DNA of 64,000 nucleotides from positions 1-64,000 of the forward strand of contig DATIKM010000028.1 in the NCBI GenBank assembly GCA_035477595.1, read 5' to 3'. The notes under the pieces are model-generated. The model had not been told where the DNA came from and made no database searches. It saw only the letters and a list, made by a program, of their open reading frames with translations. The stretch is from DATIKM01 sp035477595. Its GTDB lineage: Bacteria > Armatimonadota > Chthonomonadetes > Chthonomonadales > CAJBBX01. Below, piece after piece: positions 8,119 through 16,687 of the stretch (within the stretch, counting starts at the first letter, position 1; each line of letters begins with the position of its first letter). The translations under genes and the position numbers were made by a program.

Positions 8119-9281
8119 GCGGCCATCCTTGCCGAGAGCCGCTGCACAGCGTTGATGGCGGCGTCTACGTCCTCCGGGCACGTGAACGCGGAGAGGCTGA
8201 GTCGCACGGTACCGTCCGGGGCAGACCCGATCGCTTGGTGAGCAAGCGGGGCGCAGTGGAGCCCAGCGCGACATATGATGCGGAAGCCTGCCTCCAGGGC
8301 GTAGCCGAAGTCCTCCGCAGGCACGCCTCGCAGCCCGAGCGACACGATGCCGACGCGGTCGTCCGACGTGAGGTCTCCGTACACGCGCACTGCTGGCATG
8401 TCGTGGAGCGCCCGCCGTAGGTGCGCGGTGAGCGCCGCCTTGCGCTGGACCCCCTCACGGCCTGCGCGGGCATGCCAGCGTAGCGCGGCGACCCAGCCCG
8501 CGAGACCGGCTCCGTTCGGTGTGCCGGCCTCCAACCTCATGGGCATCTCGGCCGGATGCAGCCGCAATGAGCTGCGGCTTCCGGTGCCGCCAACCACCCA
8601 CTGGTCCAGGTCCAGACCCTCCCGCACGTAGAGCGCGCCCACGCCAGGCGGACCGTGCAGGCCCTTATGGCCGTTCAGCGCCACCATGTCGGCGCCCATC
8701 GCGGACGGCATGACTGGCACGCTGCCGGCCGACTGCGATGCGTCGAGCAGCGTCAGGGCGCCGACGTCGTGCGCCAGCGCGAAGAGCAGGCCGACGTCCT
8801 GCACAGCGCCGGTCACGTTGGACGCGTGGTTCACCACAACGAGGTCGGCGGAGGGTCGCAGCGCCTGCGCGAAGTCGTCGGCGTCCACCACGCCGTCCTG
8901 AGACGCGCCTACCACGCTCACATGCACGCCGGCCAACCGCGCGATGCGAGCGAGCGGGCGGAGAACGGAGTTGTGCTCCATGCAGGTGGTGACGACCCGC
9001 GAGCCCTGGCCCAAGCTGACCCCGAGGATGGCGAGGTTCAGCGAGTCGGTCGCCCCGTGGGTCAGTGCAATCCTGCGCCGGTCCACGTCGCCGAGGAGGC
9101 CCGCGATGAGGCGCCGGCACTCCGACGCAGGATCGTCCGGCGCTGTCACGGCGTTCCGCGCCGGGTCGCGCGGCGGCGCCGCCAGCCATGCGCTGGTGGC
9201 CTCGGCGACGCCGGGCGCTCTGGGCCATGACGTGGCGGCGTTGTTCAGGTAGACCGAGTGGCGGATACCGGGTTCCTCCAT
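8115..9281 (-). CDS. Cysteine desulfurase family protein (class V aminotransferase)
   Basis: The 388-residue product is a PLP enzyme of the NifS/CsdB class. The cofactor lysine is in LNGHKGLHGP, and the probable catalytic cysteine is in RAGLHCAPLAHQ near the C-terminus. The N-terminal VYLNNAATSWPR is typical of the family (TIGR01977-like). The reaction would release sulfur from cysteine as a persulfide. The ATG at 9281 fits the family start; a GTG at 9317 would add twelve residues. No Fe-S scaffold or thiouridine gene is adjacent, so the sulfur destination is unknown. It is the first gene of the minus-strand operon that runs to 6390. Confidence 0.8.
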   Translation of the reverse strand: MEEPGIRHSVYLNNAATSWPRAPGVAEATSAWLAAPPRDPARNAVTAPDDPASECRRLIAGLLGDVDRRRIALTHGATDSLNLAILGVSLGQGSRVVTTCMEHNSVLRPLARIARLAGVHVSVVGASQDGVVDADDFAQALRPSADLVVVNHASNVTGAVQDVGLLFALAHDVGALTLLDASQSAGSVPVMPSAMGADMVALNGHKGLHGPPGVGALYVREGLDLDQWVVGGTGSRSSLRLHPAEMPMRLEAGTPNGAGLAGWVAALRWHARAGREGVQRKAALTAHLRRALHDMPAVRVYGDLTSDDRVGIVSLGLRGVPAEDFGYALEAGFRIICRAGLHCAPLAHQAIGSAPDGTVRLSLSAFTCPEDVDAAINAVQRLSARMAA

Positions 9282-9514
9282 GGGCCGCTCTTGGCTGCCC
9301 GGCGGACCTCGCGTCACAGCGGGGTGCGTGCTCCGTGACGGGCGTCGTTCGGGCTCACCGAGGGTTGACCATCGTGCGCCAGGCTGCGCACCGCTGTCGC
9401 GGAGGAACGCGCAAGGTCTGCTCGGCGCCCACGAAGCTATGGTCGGCGAGCAGATGCGGCGTGTGCATAACGTGTGCGTGTTATACTGGCGCCACGAATC
9501 GGTGCCGGTGCGCG

Positions 9515-10750
9515 TTACCGGCGGGGCTGCTCGAGGAGGCGGTGGGCGTGATGGTGCAGGTCTAGCGCGGCAGTGTGGAGCCTCACAAACCCCTCGAAGA
9601 CGGAGCCGTAGGCGCTGAAGTACTTGTGTACGTCCTGGTCGCTGAACGACTTCGTGGCGAGATAGTAGAGGTGGTCGCTGGTGAGCATGCGACGCCAGCA
9701 GTCGAGGGCCTCCGTGTCGCCGCAGGCGCGGATGTCAGTCTCCATCCGCTTCAGCTCCTCGAAGGCGAAGCGCTGCATTTCGTTGCCGAGCCACGCCGAG
9801 GTATCGCGCTCCTGGTCCGCCCATGAGATGGTGGCGTAGTCGTCGACCCAGAGCTCACCCACGCTCGGCAACGTGCGGATCGCCTCCGACGGCGTGGTGA
9901 ACGCGAGTTGCGCGTGCGGCCTGACCGCGTCTGGAAGGTGACGCAGGAAGTCAAAGATGCCCGTGTCCGCCCACATGTGCTCGCCGATGGCCTCGTAGTC
10001 GAGGGCGAGCACGACGTTCATGTCTGTGTTGGAGGCCAGCCAGCCTGCGAAGGTCTCGGCGCGCAGGGGCCATCCTTCCCAGTCGCGGTTGCTGAAGCGG
10101 TAGCCCAGGTCGTCGGACAGCCTGTAGTTGCGGAGGAGCACCGGCAGACCACACGGGGCGCGGTACACGAAGTCTGGCGAGCGCCAGCTCTGCATCAGCC
10201 AGTCGACGCCCTCCGTGATGATGCCTTCGTATCCGAGGTGGCGAACCGCCTCCGCGATCCCGTTGTTATAGAGGCACTCCGTGTTGCGAAACGTTGTGGG
10301 GCGGCGGCCGAAGAGGCGCTCCACGCAGTCCGAGTGCATCCGCGCCTGCTCGCGGAACTCGCGACGCTCGCAGTCGAAGAGCGATGCCAGCGAGTGGTAG
10401 TACGTCTCGCCGGTGAACTCCACGAGCCCGGTCGCCGCCAGGCGCCGGAACAGGTCCATCAGCTCCGGGCGGTAGCGCTCGATCTGATCCAGCAGAACGC
10501 CCGATAGCCCGAAAGACACCCTGAACGGTTTGTCATCGCCGGCATGCTGCTCCACCAGGTCCGCGAGGAGAGAAGTCGCCGGCACATAGCACTTGTCGGC
10601 AACCTTCTCGAAGACCTGGCGGTTCAGCCCATCATCGAAGTACCGGGCATGCAGAGCGCCCGAAGGTGCGTCGGATCCCGGCCGGCGCTGCTCGTAGGGC
10701 AGCAGGCGGTCGGGCTGATGCGCGAAGAAGAACAACGTTATAAGCGTCAA
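9515..10750 (-). CDS. Glycoside hydrolase family 57 alpha-amylase-like protein
   Basis: The 411-residue product has the (beta/alpha)7 GH57 signature pattern: FFFAHQP at the start, a FRNTECLYNN segment whose Glu is the likely nucleophile, and LALDYEAIGEHMW with the likely acid Asp. GH57 enzymes act on alpha-glucans such as glycogen by a retaining mechanism. No signal peptide is present, so it should be cytoplasmic. The start is a TTG at 10750, five bases after GGAGAG; no ATG or GTG fits better. The gene before it (10832-11668) is on the same strand with an 81-base gap. Confidence 0.8.
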   Translation of the reverse strand: MTLITLFFFAHQPDRLLPYEQRRPGSDAPSGALHARYFDDGLNRQVFEKVADKCYVPATSLLADLVEQHAGDDKPFRVSFGLSGVLLDQIERYRPELMDLFRRLAATGLVEFTGETYYHSLASLFDCERREFREQARMHSDCVERLFGRRPTTFRNTECLYNNGIAEAVRHLGYEGIITEGVDWLMQSWRSPDFVYRAPCGLPVLLRNYRLSDDLGYRFSNRDWEGWPLRAETFAGWLASNTDMNVVLALDYEAIGEHMWADTGIFDFLRHLPDAVRPHAQLAFTTPSEAIRTLPSVGELWVDDYATISWADQERDTSAWLGNEMQRFAFEELKRMETDIRACGDTEALDCWRRMLTSDHLYYLATKSFSDQDVHKYFSAYGSVFEGFVRLHTAALDLHHHAHRLLEQPRR

Positions 10751-10831
10751 GGCACTCTCCGGTCGGACGGAGCGCCGCCAATCGCCCTGGCTGCCCGTTG
10801 TGCTTGCATGCCGCCGAATCCTGCCTCCGGC

Positions 10832-11668
10832 TCAGGGCGACCCCTGAGAGGCTGCGGTTGCCGCCCGGATCGCGCGAAGCGCCTCGGGCACGGCGGTCCA
10901 TGCGGGCTCGCGCCCTTCGTACTCGAGGTGCAGATACCCCCGATAGCCGCTCTCGCGCAGGAGCTGCGCGATGCGAGCGTAGTCCGTCGCCTCCCTGTGG
11001 CCGGCGGGGAATATGTCGGTCTTCACGTGGACGGCGACTGCGTAGGGCGAGCAACGAGCTAAGTCCGCGTACGGGTCCTCCGTGAGGAAGTTGCCGGTGT
11101 CAAGCTCAACCGCGAGCCACTCGCTCGACACCGTGTCTACCAGGCCGAGCAGTCCTTCAGCGGTCGCGGTGAGCCCTCCATGGTTCTCCAGTGCGAGGAG
11201 CACACCCCGATCCGATGCGTGCGCGAGGCACTCGAGGAGCGACTCGACGGCCCACTTGCGCGCTGTTACCTCCGGGACACCCTCCGGAGCGGCGCCCGCA
11301 AAGACGCGCACTGAAGCGCCGCCGAGATCGATGCAGGCATCGATCCACCTCCGCACGACGCCGATCTGCGCGTCTCGCTCCGGGCCAGCAGGTAGCGCGA
11401 GGCTGCCCCCGACCGCGGTGCCCGCGATGTGGAGCCCGAGACGGCACGCTCGTGTTGCCAGAAGCCGTGCCGCATGGTAGGGTAGCGGGTTGGGCAGGTA
11501 GTAGGAGGTCAGCTCGACCCCGTCGCAGCCTGCTCGTGCGCACTCATCGAGGAAGCCCTCTACGGACAGAGCAGGGCTGGCAGCCCCGGTGAGGTGCTCT
11601 CGATAGGAGTACGCGCAACATCCGACGGCAAGCCTGGGCGGCCCGACCCGGCGTACAGGTTGGGGCAT
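10832..11668 (-). CDS. Sugar phosphate isomerase/epimerase-like TIM-barrel protein
   Basis: The 278-residue product belongs to the xylose-isomerase-like TIM barrel group (AP_endonuc_2). It has GCDGVELTSYY near the second strand, LLALENHGG in the middle with a likely metal-binding Glu, VELDTGNF and AVHVKTD. This group includes many sugar and inositol isomerases, so the substrate cannot be named. I chose the ATG at 11668 because AGGAGG lies six bases upstream; ATGs at 11674 and 11686 sit on or before that site. It may share a transcript with the GH57 gene, consistent with a carbohydrate role. Confidence 0.75.
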   Translation of the reverse strand: MPQPVRRVGPPRLAVGCCAYSYREHLTGAASPALSVEGFLDECARAGCDGVELTSYYLPNPLPYHAARLLATRACRLGLHIAGTAVGGSLALPAGPERDAQIGVVRRWIDACIDLGGASVRVFAGAAPEGVPEVTARKWAVESLLECLAHASDRGVLLALENHGGLTATAEGLLGLVDTVSSEWLAVELDTGNFLTEDPYADLARCSPYAVAVHVKTDIFPAGHREATDYARIAQLLRESGYRGYLHLEYEGREPAWTAVPEALRAIRAATAASQGSP

Positions 11669-11793
11669 CTGCATCCTCCTGTCCATAGGTCACTGTCGAT
11701 CGCTCAGTTGGCGATGACGCGGGCGAGGACCCTGTGACGTGCCCTCTCGTGGAGACCGACGGCGATTGCCAGCCTGGCGCCCTCTCGCACGGG

Positions 11794-12816
11794 CTAGAGC
11801 TCTCTCCCTACGGCTGCCGCGATGGCCCTCGTCTGTGCGATCATGCCCGCGAAGTTGCCATGGGTGAGCGACTGCGCGCCGTCCTTGATGGCCTTGTCCG
11901 GATGCCGGTGGACCTCCACGAGCAGTCCGTCGGCACCACAGGCGATGGCTGCCTTGGCCATCGGTTCCACCAGGCTCCACTTCCCGGTGCCCTGGCTGGG
12001 ATCAACGATGACCGGCAGGTGGGAGATCTGCTTCACAGCGGGCACTGCCGACAGGTCGAGCGTGTTGCGGGTGTGCGTCTCGAAGGTCCTGATGCCTCGC
12101 TCGCAGAGCATGACTTCCGGGTTGCCGCCGAGCACGACGTACTCCGCGGCGTTGAGCCACTCGTCGATCTTCGCCCACATGCCGCGCTTCAGCAGCACCG
12201 GTGTTGATGATCGACCCACCTCGCGAAGAAGATCGTAGTTCTGCATGTTACGGGTGCCGATCTGGAGGATATCCGCGTATTCGCAGACCACATCCACCAT
12301 CCGTGGGTCCATCACCTCGGTGATGACCGGAAGGCCGGTCTCCTGCGACACGGCCTTGAGGATGCGCAGCCCCTCGAGCCCAAGGCCCTGGAACGAGTAG
12401 GGCGATGTGCACGGCTTGAACGCCCCGCCTCGCAGGATGCGGGCGCCGGCGTCCTTTACGGCGCGAGCTGTCTCCAGAGTCTGCTCGTAATCCTCCACCG
12501 TGCACGGACCCGCCATGACGACGACGCTGGGACCGCCGATCGTCACACCCCTAACGTCGATGGTGGTTGTGGCGAGGCGGTATTCGCGCGCGACGAACTT
12601 GTAGGGTCGCAGGATCGGGATCACGCGCTCCACGTAGTCCAGGCTCTCGAGCTGCTCCATGTAGCCCAGCTTGTCGGCCTCTGGCACACCGACCGCGCCG
12701 ATCACCGTGCGCTCCTGGCCATAGATCGGGTGCGACCGGTAGCCCCACTCCGTGATGCGCTGCTCGACGATCCGGATCTGCTCCTCCGTGGCGTGTGCGG
12801 CCATGACGACGATCAT
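11794..12816 (-). CDS. aroF: 3-deoxy-7-phosphoheptulonate (DAHP) synthase, type I beta
   Basis: The 340-residue enzyme condenses phosphoenolpyruvate and erythrose 4-phosphate in the first step of the shikimate pathway. Residues 1-70 form the ferredoxin-like regulatory domain, and the barrel follows from about residue 90 with VMAGPCTVE, GGAFKPCTSPYSFQG and LPVIVDPSQGTGK. This is the Thermotoga/Bacillus-like form, often feedback-inhibited through the N-terminal domain. The ATG at 12816 overlaps the hisC stop (ATGA) and has GGAGG ten bases upstream. The coupling to an aminotransferase suggests a shared role in aromatic amino-acid synthesis. Confidence 0.93.
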   Translation of the reverse strand: MIVVMAAHATEEQIRIVEQRITEWGYRSHPIYGQERTVIGAVGVPEADKLGYMEQLESLDYVERVIPILRPYKFVAREYRLATTTIDVRGVTIGGPSVVVMAGPCTVEDYEQTLETARAVKDAGARILRGGAFKPCTSPYSFQGLGLEGLRILKAVSQETGLPVITEVMDPRMVDVVCEYADILQIGTRNMQNYDLLREVGRSSTPVLLKRGMWAKIDEWLNAAEYVVLGGNPEVMLCERGIRTFETHTRNTLDLSAVPAVKQISHLPVIVDPSQGTGKWSLVEPMAKAAIACGADGLLVEVHRHPDKAIKDGAQSLTHGNFAGMIAQTRAIAAAVGREL

Positions 12817-13922
12817 ATTTCCAGCACCTCCTCCAGGGCCGCCAGGAAGCGCGCGGTCCCTTCCGCTGTCCCAGTCGTTACCCGTAGATGCGTCGGCGCA
12901 CCAAACACGTCGCCGGTCCGCACGATAACCCCACGCGAGAGGAGCGCCTGAAAGACGCTCCGGCAGGGCCGCCCGACGTCGACCCACACAAAGTTGGCTT
13001 CGGACGGCGCGAAGGGCAGTCCCATCTGGCGGAGCCGCGTACTGAGCGCGGTCAGCCCCGCCCGATTCAGCTCGCGCGACCGCAGCAGATGCTCGGCGTC
13101 GTCCAGCGCGGCGAGCGCCGCGGCCTGCGCCAGCAGGTTGACGTTGAACGGTTCGCGCACTCGATTGATGTAGTCGACGATCTCCGGGCGCGCCACTCCG
13201 TATCCCACGCGCAATCCCGCAAGCCCGAAGATCTTCGAGAAGGTGCGGAGCACAACCACGTTCTGGCCAGCACGCACGTACGCCAGGGCGTCCGGATAGT
13301 CGTCGCGCTCCACGTACTCGTGGTAGGCCTCATCGAAAACCACGAGCGCGCGCTCCGGAATCCGACGCATGAAGGCGTCTACCTCCGCCTGCGCCACCAT
13401 CGTGCCGGTCGGGTTGTTCGGATTCGCGATGAACACGACGCGGGTGCGGTCGGTAATCCGATCCGCCATGGCGGCCAGGTCGTGCACCCACTCTGTGGTA
13501 GGGACGCTGACACACGCCGCGTTGTTCAGCGCGGCAGCCGTAGCATACTGCGAGAACGTGGGCGACGCCTCGATTACCTCGTCGCCTGGCAGTAGGAACG
13601 CCAGGCCGAGGTTGTGGATCACGTCGTCGGAACCGTTCCCGAACGTCAGCCAGTCCTCGGGCACGTTGTGGCGGCGGGCAACGGCCGCGCGCAGCTCGTG
13701 GCATGAGCCCTCCGGGTAGGCATGCACCCGCTCGGCGGCGGCCCTGATGGCCCGGATCGCCATGGGTGAGGGACCAAGAGCGTTCTCGTTTGAGGCCAGC
13801 TTGATGACGTCGGTCAGCCCCAACTCGCGCTTGACCTCCTCGACCGGCTTGCCGGGCGAGTAGGGGACGAGGCGGCGTATGCGCTCATCGACGTGCGGCG
13901 GAGCTGGTTTGACGAGTTCCAT
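12813..13922 (-). CDS. hisC: Histidinol-phosphate aminotransferase family protein
   Basis: The 369-residue product is a fold-type I PLP aminotransferase. It has the N-terminal LASNENALGPSP motif, IANPNNPTGT, FDEAYHEY with the PLP Asp, and RTFSKIFGLAGLRVGYG with the Schiff-base lysine. These are typical of HisC, which transaminates histidinol phosphate. HisC proteins of this kind can also act on aromatic amino acids, and the coupling to DAHP synthase makes that role plausible. A GGAGGT site lies five bases before the ATG. No other his gene is in the window. Confidence 0.85.
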   Translation of the reverse strand: MELVKPAPPHVDERIRRLVPYSPGKPVEEVKRELGLTDVIKLASNENALGPSPMAIRAIRAAAERVHAYPEGSCHELRAAVARRHNVPEDWLTFGNGSDDVIHNLGLAFLLPGDEVIEASPTFSQYATAAALNNAACVSVPTTEWVHDLAAMADRITDRTRVVFIANPNNPTGTMVAQAEVDAFMRRIPERALVVFDEAYHEYVERDDYPDALAYVRAGQNVVVLRTFSKIFGLAGLRVGYGVARPEIVDYINRVREPFNVNLLAQAAALAALDDAEHLLRSRELNRAGLTALSTRLRQMGLPFAPSEANFVWVDVGRPCRSVFQALLSRGVIVRTGDVFGAPTHLRVTTGTAEGTARFLAALEEVLEI

Positions 13923-13963
13923 CCGGGACCTCCGCCAGTACCTGCGACGCTTCGGGCCTCCGC

Positions 13964-13992
13964 TTGACCGGGGTCGGCGACACGGCTATACT
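13964..13992 (+). promoter_or_regulatory. Sigma-70 promoter of tRNA-Ser
   Basis: The -35 element TTGACC (13964-13969) and -10 element TATACT (13987-13992) are separated by exactly 17 bases. The expected transcript start is near 13999, a few bases before the mature tRNA end at 14005. It is one of the two best-formed promoters in the window. Confidence 0.8.
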
Positions 13993-14004
13993 GCCGGCGA
14001 ACGC

Positions 14005-14088
14005 GGAGAGGTGTCCGAGCGGTTCAAGGAGCCCGTCTTGAAAACGGGTAGGCGATGAGCCACGCGGGTTCGAATCCCGCCCTCTCCG
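14005..14088 (+). tRNA. tRNA-Ser (anticodon TGA)
   Basis: The acceptor stem pairs GGAGAGG (14005-14011) with CCTCTCC (14081-14087), with G as discriminator. The anticodon stem CCCGT/ACGGG holds the loop CTTGAAA with anticodon TGA at 14039-14041, reading UCA codons. The T arm is GCGGGTTCGAATCCCGC, and a variable arm is present as in class II tRNAs. The complete CCA end is not encoded. A strong promoter precedes it. Confidence 0.95.
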
Positions 14089-14118
14089 CCCTCTGATGTG
14101 CCTTTGTCGATGGGATGC

Positions 14119-15510
14119 CTACAGCGGCCGGCGCTTTACGGTGGTGCCGCTCGGGCTGTCGCCCACGTCGTACCCCATCGCCACAAGGCGATTCCGGATC
14201 TCGTCGGACTGCGACCAGTCGCGAGCCTGGCGGGCAGCATTCCGCTCCACCACGAGAGCCTGGACATCGGCCGGGACGCTGTCCTCAGTGCGGTGCGCCC
14301 GCTCCGCGACGTCGAGTCCCAGGATCGGGTCGAACTCCTCCCAAAGCCGCCTGCTCGCGTGGCGGTGGAGCAGCCCGATGGCCTGGGGCACGTTGAGGTC
14401 ATCCTCGATCGCCCCAAGCGCTTCCGCGCGCGCCGCAGAGAAACCGGCGTCGTCCTTCAGCGGATCGTCGTCGCCGCGCGCGGCGCCATAGACGCGCCGC
14501 AGCCCCTGCTGGGCAGCCTCCAGCGAACCCCACGAGAAGCGAAGCTCGCTGCGGTAGTGCACACCAAGGCACAGATAGCGGTAGGCGAGGGGATCGATGC
14601 CCCGACGCCTCAGGGCCGCGACGGTGAGGAAGTTGTCGCCGGACTTCGCCATCTTCGCCGCCTCGTCTCCGTTCAGCGCGCTGTCCTTCGCGACCAGCAG
14701 AAACTCGCCATGCATCCAGTGGCGGACGAAGCGCCGACCAGTGGCGCACTCGCTCTGGGCGATCTCGTTCGTGTGGTGCACCGGTATGTGGTCCACCCCG
14801 CCGCAGTGGATGTCAATTGTCTCACCCAGGTACCGCATGCTCATGGCGGAGCACTCGATGTGCCATCCGGGGTATCCGCGACCCCACCGGCTGTCCCACT
14901 GCATGATATGGCGAGGGCGATTCCGGAACCACAGGACGAAGTCGTTGGGATGGCGCTTCTCGGTCGTCACGTCGACGCGGCCGCCAGCGCCGGCCTGCAT
15001 GCCGCTCAGGTTCAGCCTGGCAAGGTCGGCGTACGCGGGAAACCGCGACGTGCTGAAGTATACGGCGTCCGGCGTCTCGTAGACGAAGCCCCGCTCCGCC
15101 AGCCGGTCGATGAGGGACAGCATCTCCGGCACGTGCTCGGTGGCTCGGCAGACCACATCCGGCCGCTCGATGTTGAGGGCGGCGGCGTCGTCGAAGAAGG
15201 CATCCTCGTACTTTCGCGCGATCTCCCAGACGCTGAGGCCCTCACGATTCGCGCCCTTCTCCATCTTGTCCTCGCCGTCGTCGGCGTCGGACTCAAGATG
15301 CCCCACGTCCGTCACGTTCATCACGTGCGTGAGGTCGTAGCCCAGAAAGCGAAGCGTGCGCCTCAGGACATCCTCGAAGACATAGGTGCGAAGGTTGCCG
15401 ATGTGTGCGTAGTTATACACGGTCGGCCCGCAGCAGTACATGCCCACGCGTGGCGGCGCCACCGGTTCCAGTGGCTCCTTCGCTCGGGTCAGTGTGTTAT
15501 AGAGCTGCAT
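14119..15510 (-). CDS. cysS: Cysteinyl-tRNA synthetase
   Basis: The 463-residue class I synthetase charges tRNA-Cys. The N-terminal MYCCGPTVYNYAHIGN carries the zinc cysteine and the HIGH-like motif (36-39), and GWHIECSAMS supplies a further zinc ligand. The catalytic KMSKS loop reads KMAKS (286-290), a substitution in the middle serine. The length is normal. The 5' end overlaps the 3' end of the DNA glycosylase gene by 22 bases, so the two are probably co-transcribed. No T-box-like leader is visible. It faces tRNA-Ser across 30 bases. Confidence 0.95.
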   Translation of the reverse strand: MQLYNTLTRAKEPLEPVAPPRVGMYCCGPTVYNYAHIGNLRTYVFEDVLRRTLRFLGYDLTHVMNVTDVGHLESDADDGEDKMEKGANREGLSVWEIARKYEDAFFDDAAALNIERPDVVCRATEHVPEMLSLIDRLAERGFVYETPDAVYFSTSRFPAYADLARLNLSGMQAGAGGRVDVTTEKRHPNDFVLWFRNRPRHIMQWDSRWGRGYPGWHIECSAMSMRYLGETIDIHCGGVDHIPVHHTNEIAQSECATGRRFVRHWMHGEFLLVAKDSALNGDEAAKMAKSGDNFLTVAALRRRGIDPLAYRYLCLGVHYRSELRFSWGSLEAAQQGLRRVYGAARGDDDPLKDDAGFSAARAEALGAIEDDLNVPQAIGLLHRHASRRLWEEFDPILGLDVAERAHRTEDSVPADVQALVVERNAARQARDWSQSDEIRNRLVAMGYDVGDSPSGTTVKRRPL

Positions 15511-16508
15511 GGCTCGCCTTCCTCTGGCGCCAGCGGGCTCGCAACGAAGGCGCGCGAGCGTCCGGCGGCGACCTCATCCATAAACAGGTACTGCTGCGCC
15601 CACCCCGCGAACGGGCCGAGTCGCTCGCGGAGCGCTGCTCCCAGTGCGCGGTACGCAGTTGGCGTGAGAGATGCTCCGCCTGTTCGTGGCCCGTACCACC
15701 GCTCGACGATGCGGCGAACGTGCCGATCCACGGGCACGGCTTCGTGCTTGCCAAGGCCGAAGAGGCACACGCAATCGGCCACCTTCGGCCCCACGCCGGG
15801 CAATGCGCTCAGCGCGGCGTGCGCATCGTCATACGGCGCAGTGGTCAGATCGTCCAGCCAGGTCCCGCCACGCCCGAGTACCGCAGCAGCCGTCTCGCGC
15901 ACGTAGGGGGCACGGAAGCCCCAGAGCAACTCACGGAGGCGCTGTTCCGGCGCACGAGTCAGCCGTTCGGGGCCGGGAAACCCGGCGCACCGCACACCGT
16001 CGACCTCTCCGAGCGGCTCACCATACTCGTCCGCCAGAGCGCGCACCGACCGGGTGATCTTCATGATTGTGTTGCACGCAGACCCGATGAACGCGATCAG
16101 AGCCTCCCACCCCTCCTGGCGCACGACGCGGAGGCCCTGCCATCGCCTGACGCACGCCTGCATGCGGGGCTCGGAGTGCAGCCAGTCCCTCTGCACGGCG
16201 CGGAGGTCCACGTCGAGGGCAAGGTAGCTGTCCACGACCGACCATCGGTCGGCATCCGGATAGGTCTGCCACCCGAGGCGCGACCCCTGCCGGCGCAAGC
16301 GGACGATGGTGTCTCCGACGGGTCCGACCCAGTCGCCGGTCTGCCCTCGCCGCCACCGGAAGCACTGGCCCGACGAGAGCGTCGTGTCGAGGTCCAGATC
16401 CTCCGCAGGCACATTGGCCCACCGCAGGCAGTGTTCGGATGCGCCCTGTGGGAACGGCTGGAGTATACCCGTGGCCCTCCGAGGCGCCCCCGGCAGCCGG
16501 ACTGACAC
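15489..16508 (-). CDS. OGG1-type 8-oxoguanine DNA glycosylase / AP lyase
   Basis: The 339-residue product has the OGG N-terminal domain (LSSGQCFRWRR near residue 45) and a helix-hairpin-helix domain reading LPGVGPKVADC with catalytic Lys242, then VPVDRH with Asp261. The 19-residue spacing equals Lys249/Asp268 of human OGG1. The enzyme removes oxidised guanine opposite cytosine and nicks the strand. This eukaryote-like OGG1 type differs from MutM and is scattered in bacteria. The GTG at 16508 is uncertain because no strong ribosome site is near. The 3' end overlaps cysS by 22 bases. Confidence 0.85.
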   Translation of the reverse strand: MSVRLPGAPRRATGILQPFPQGASEHCLRWANVPAEDLDLDTTLSSGQCFRWRRGQTGDWVGPVGDTIVRLRRQGSRLGWQTYPDADRWSVVDSYLALDVDLRAVQRDWLHSEPRMQACVRRWQGLRVVRQEGWEALIAFIGSACNTIMKITRSVRALADEYGEPLGEVDGVRCAGFPGPERLTRAPEQRLRELLWGFRAPYVRETAAAVLGRGGTWLDDLTTAPYDDAHAALSALPGVGPKVADCVCLFGLGKHEAVPVDRHVRRIVERWYGPRTGGASLTPTAYRALGAALRERLGPFAGWAQQYLFMDEVAAGRSRAFVASPLAPEEGEPCSSITH

Positions 16509-16534
16509 GCCGACCTGCTCGGGGCGGACATGAA

Positions 16535-16567
16535 GGCCGCGATGCCCGCCGATGGGCCATCGCGGCC
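16535..16567 (-). terminator. Hairpin downstream of tRNA-Met, probable terminator
   Basis: GGCCGCGATG (16535-16544) pairs perfectly with CATCGCGGCC (16558-16567), with a short CCC/GGG extension inside. Read on the minus strand it begins six bases after the tRNA 3' end and is followed by only two T residues. It would form a strong stem but a weak classical terminator. Confidence 0.5.
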
Positions 16568-16572
16568 GATGA

Positions 16573-16648
16573 TGGTAGCGGAGGTCGGACTCGAACCGAC
16601 GACCTAACGATTATGAGCCGTTCGCTCTAACCACTGAGCTACTCCGCC
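16573..16648 (-). tRNA. tRNA-Met (anticodon CAT, elongator type)
   Basis: The 76-base sequence read on the minus strand starts GGCGGAGTAGCTCAG and ends in an encoded CCA. The anticodon CAT lies at 16615-16613 in a CTCATAA loop, and the T arm is GTCGGTTCGAGTCCGAC. The first acceptor pair is G-U. It lacks the initiator features (unpaired first position and three G-C pairs in the anticodon stem). It is closer to elongator Met, although an Ile2 tRNA with a modified CAT cannot be fully excluded. Confidence 0.9.
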
Positions 16649-16687
16649 ATGAAGCCACCGAAGTATACTTCCGTGCGCTTGCGCGCG

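Noticed and set aside
9482..9487. TATACT on the plus strand as a promoter
   Set aside because: There is no -35 element and no plus-strand gene downstream.
14005..14088. Selenocysteine tRNA
   Set aside because: The anticodon is TGA, which reads serine UCA codons. A Sec tRNA would have TCA and a longer acceptor arm.
14098..15906. Long plus-strand open frame across cysS and the glycosylase gene
   Set aside because: It is antisense to two well-recognised genes and is an effect of GC-rich codon use.
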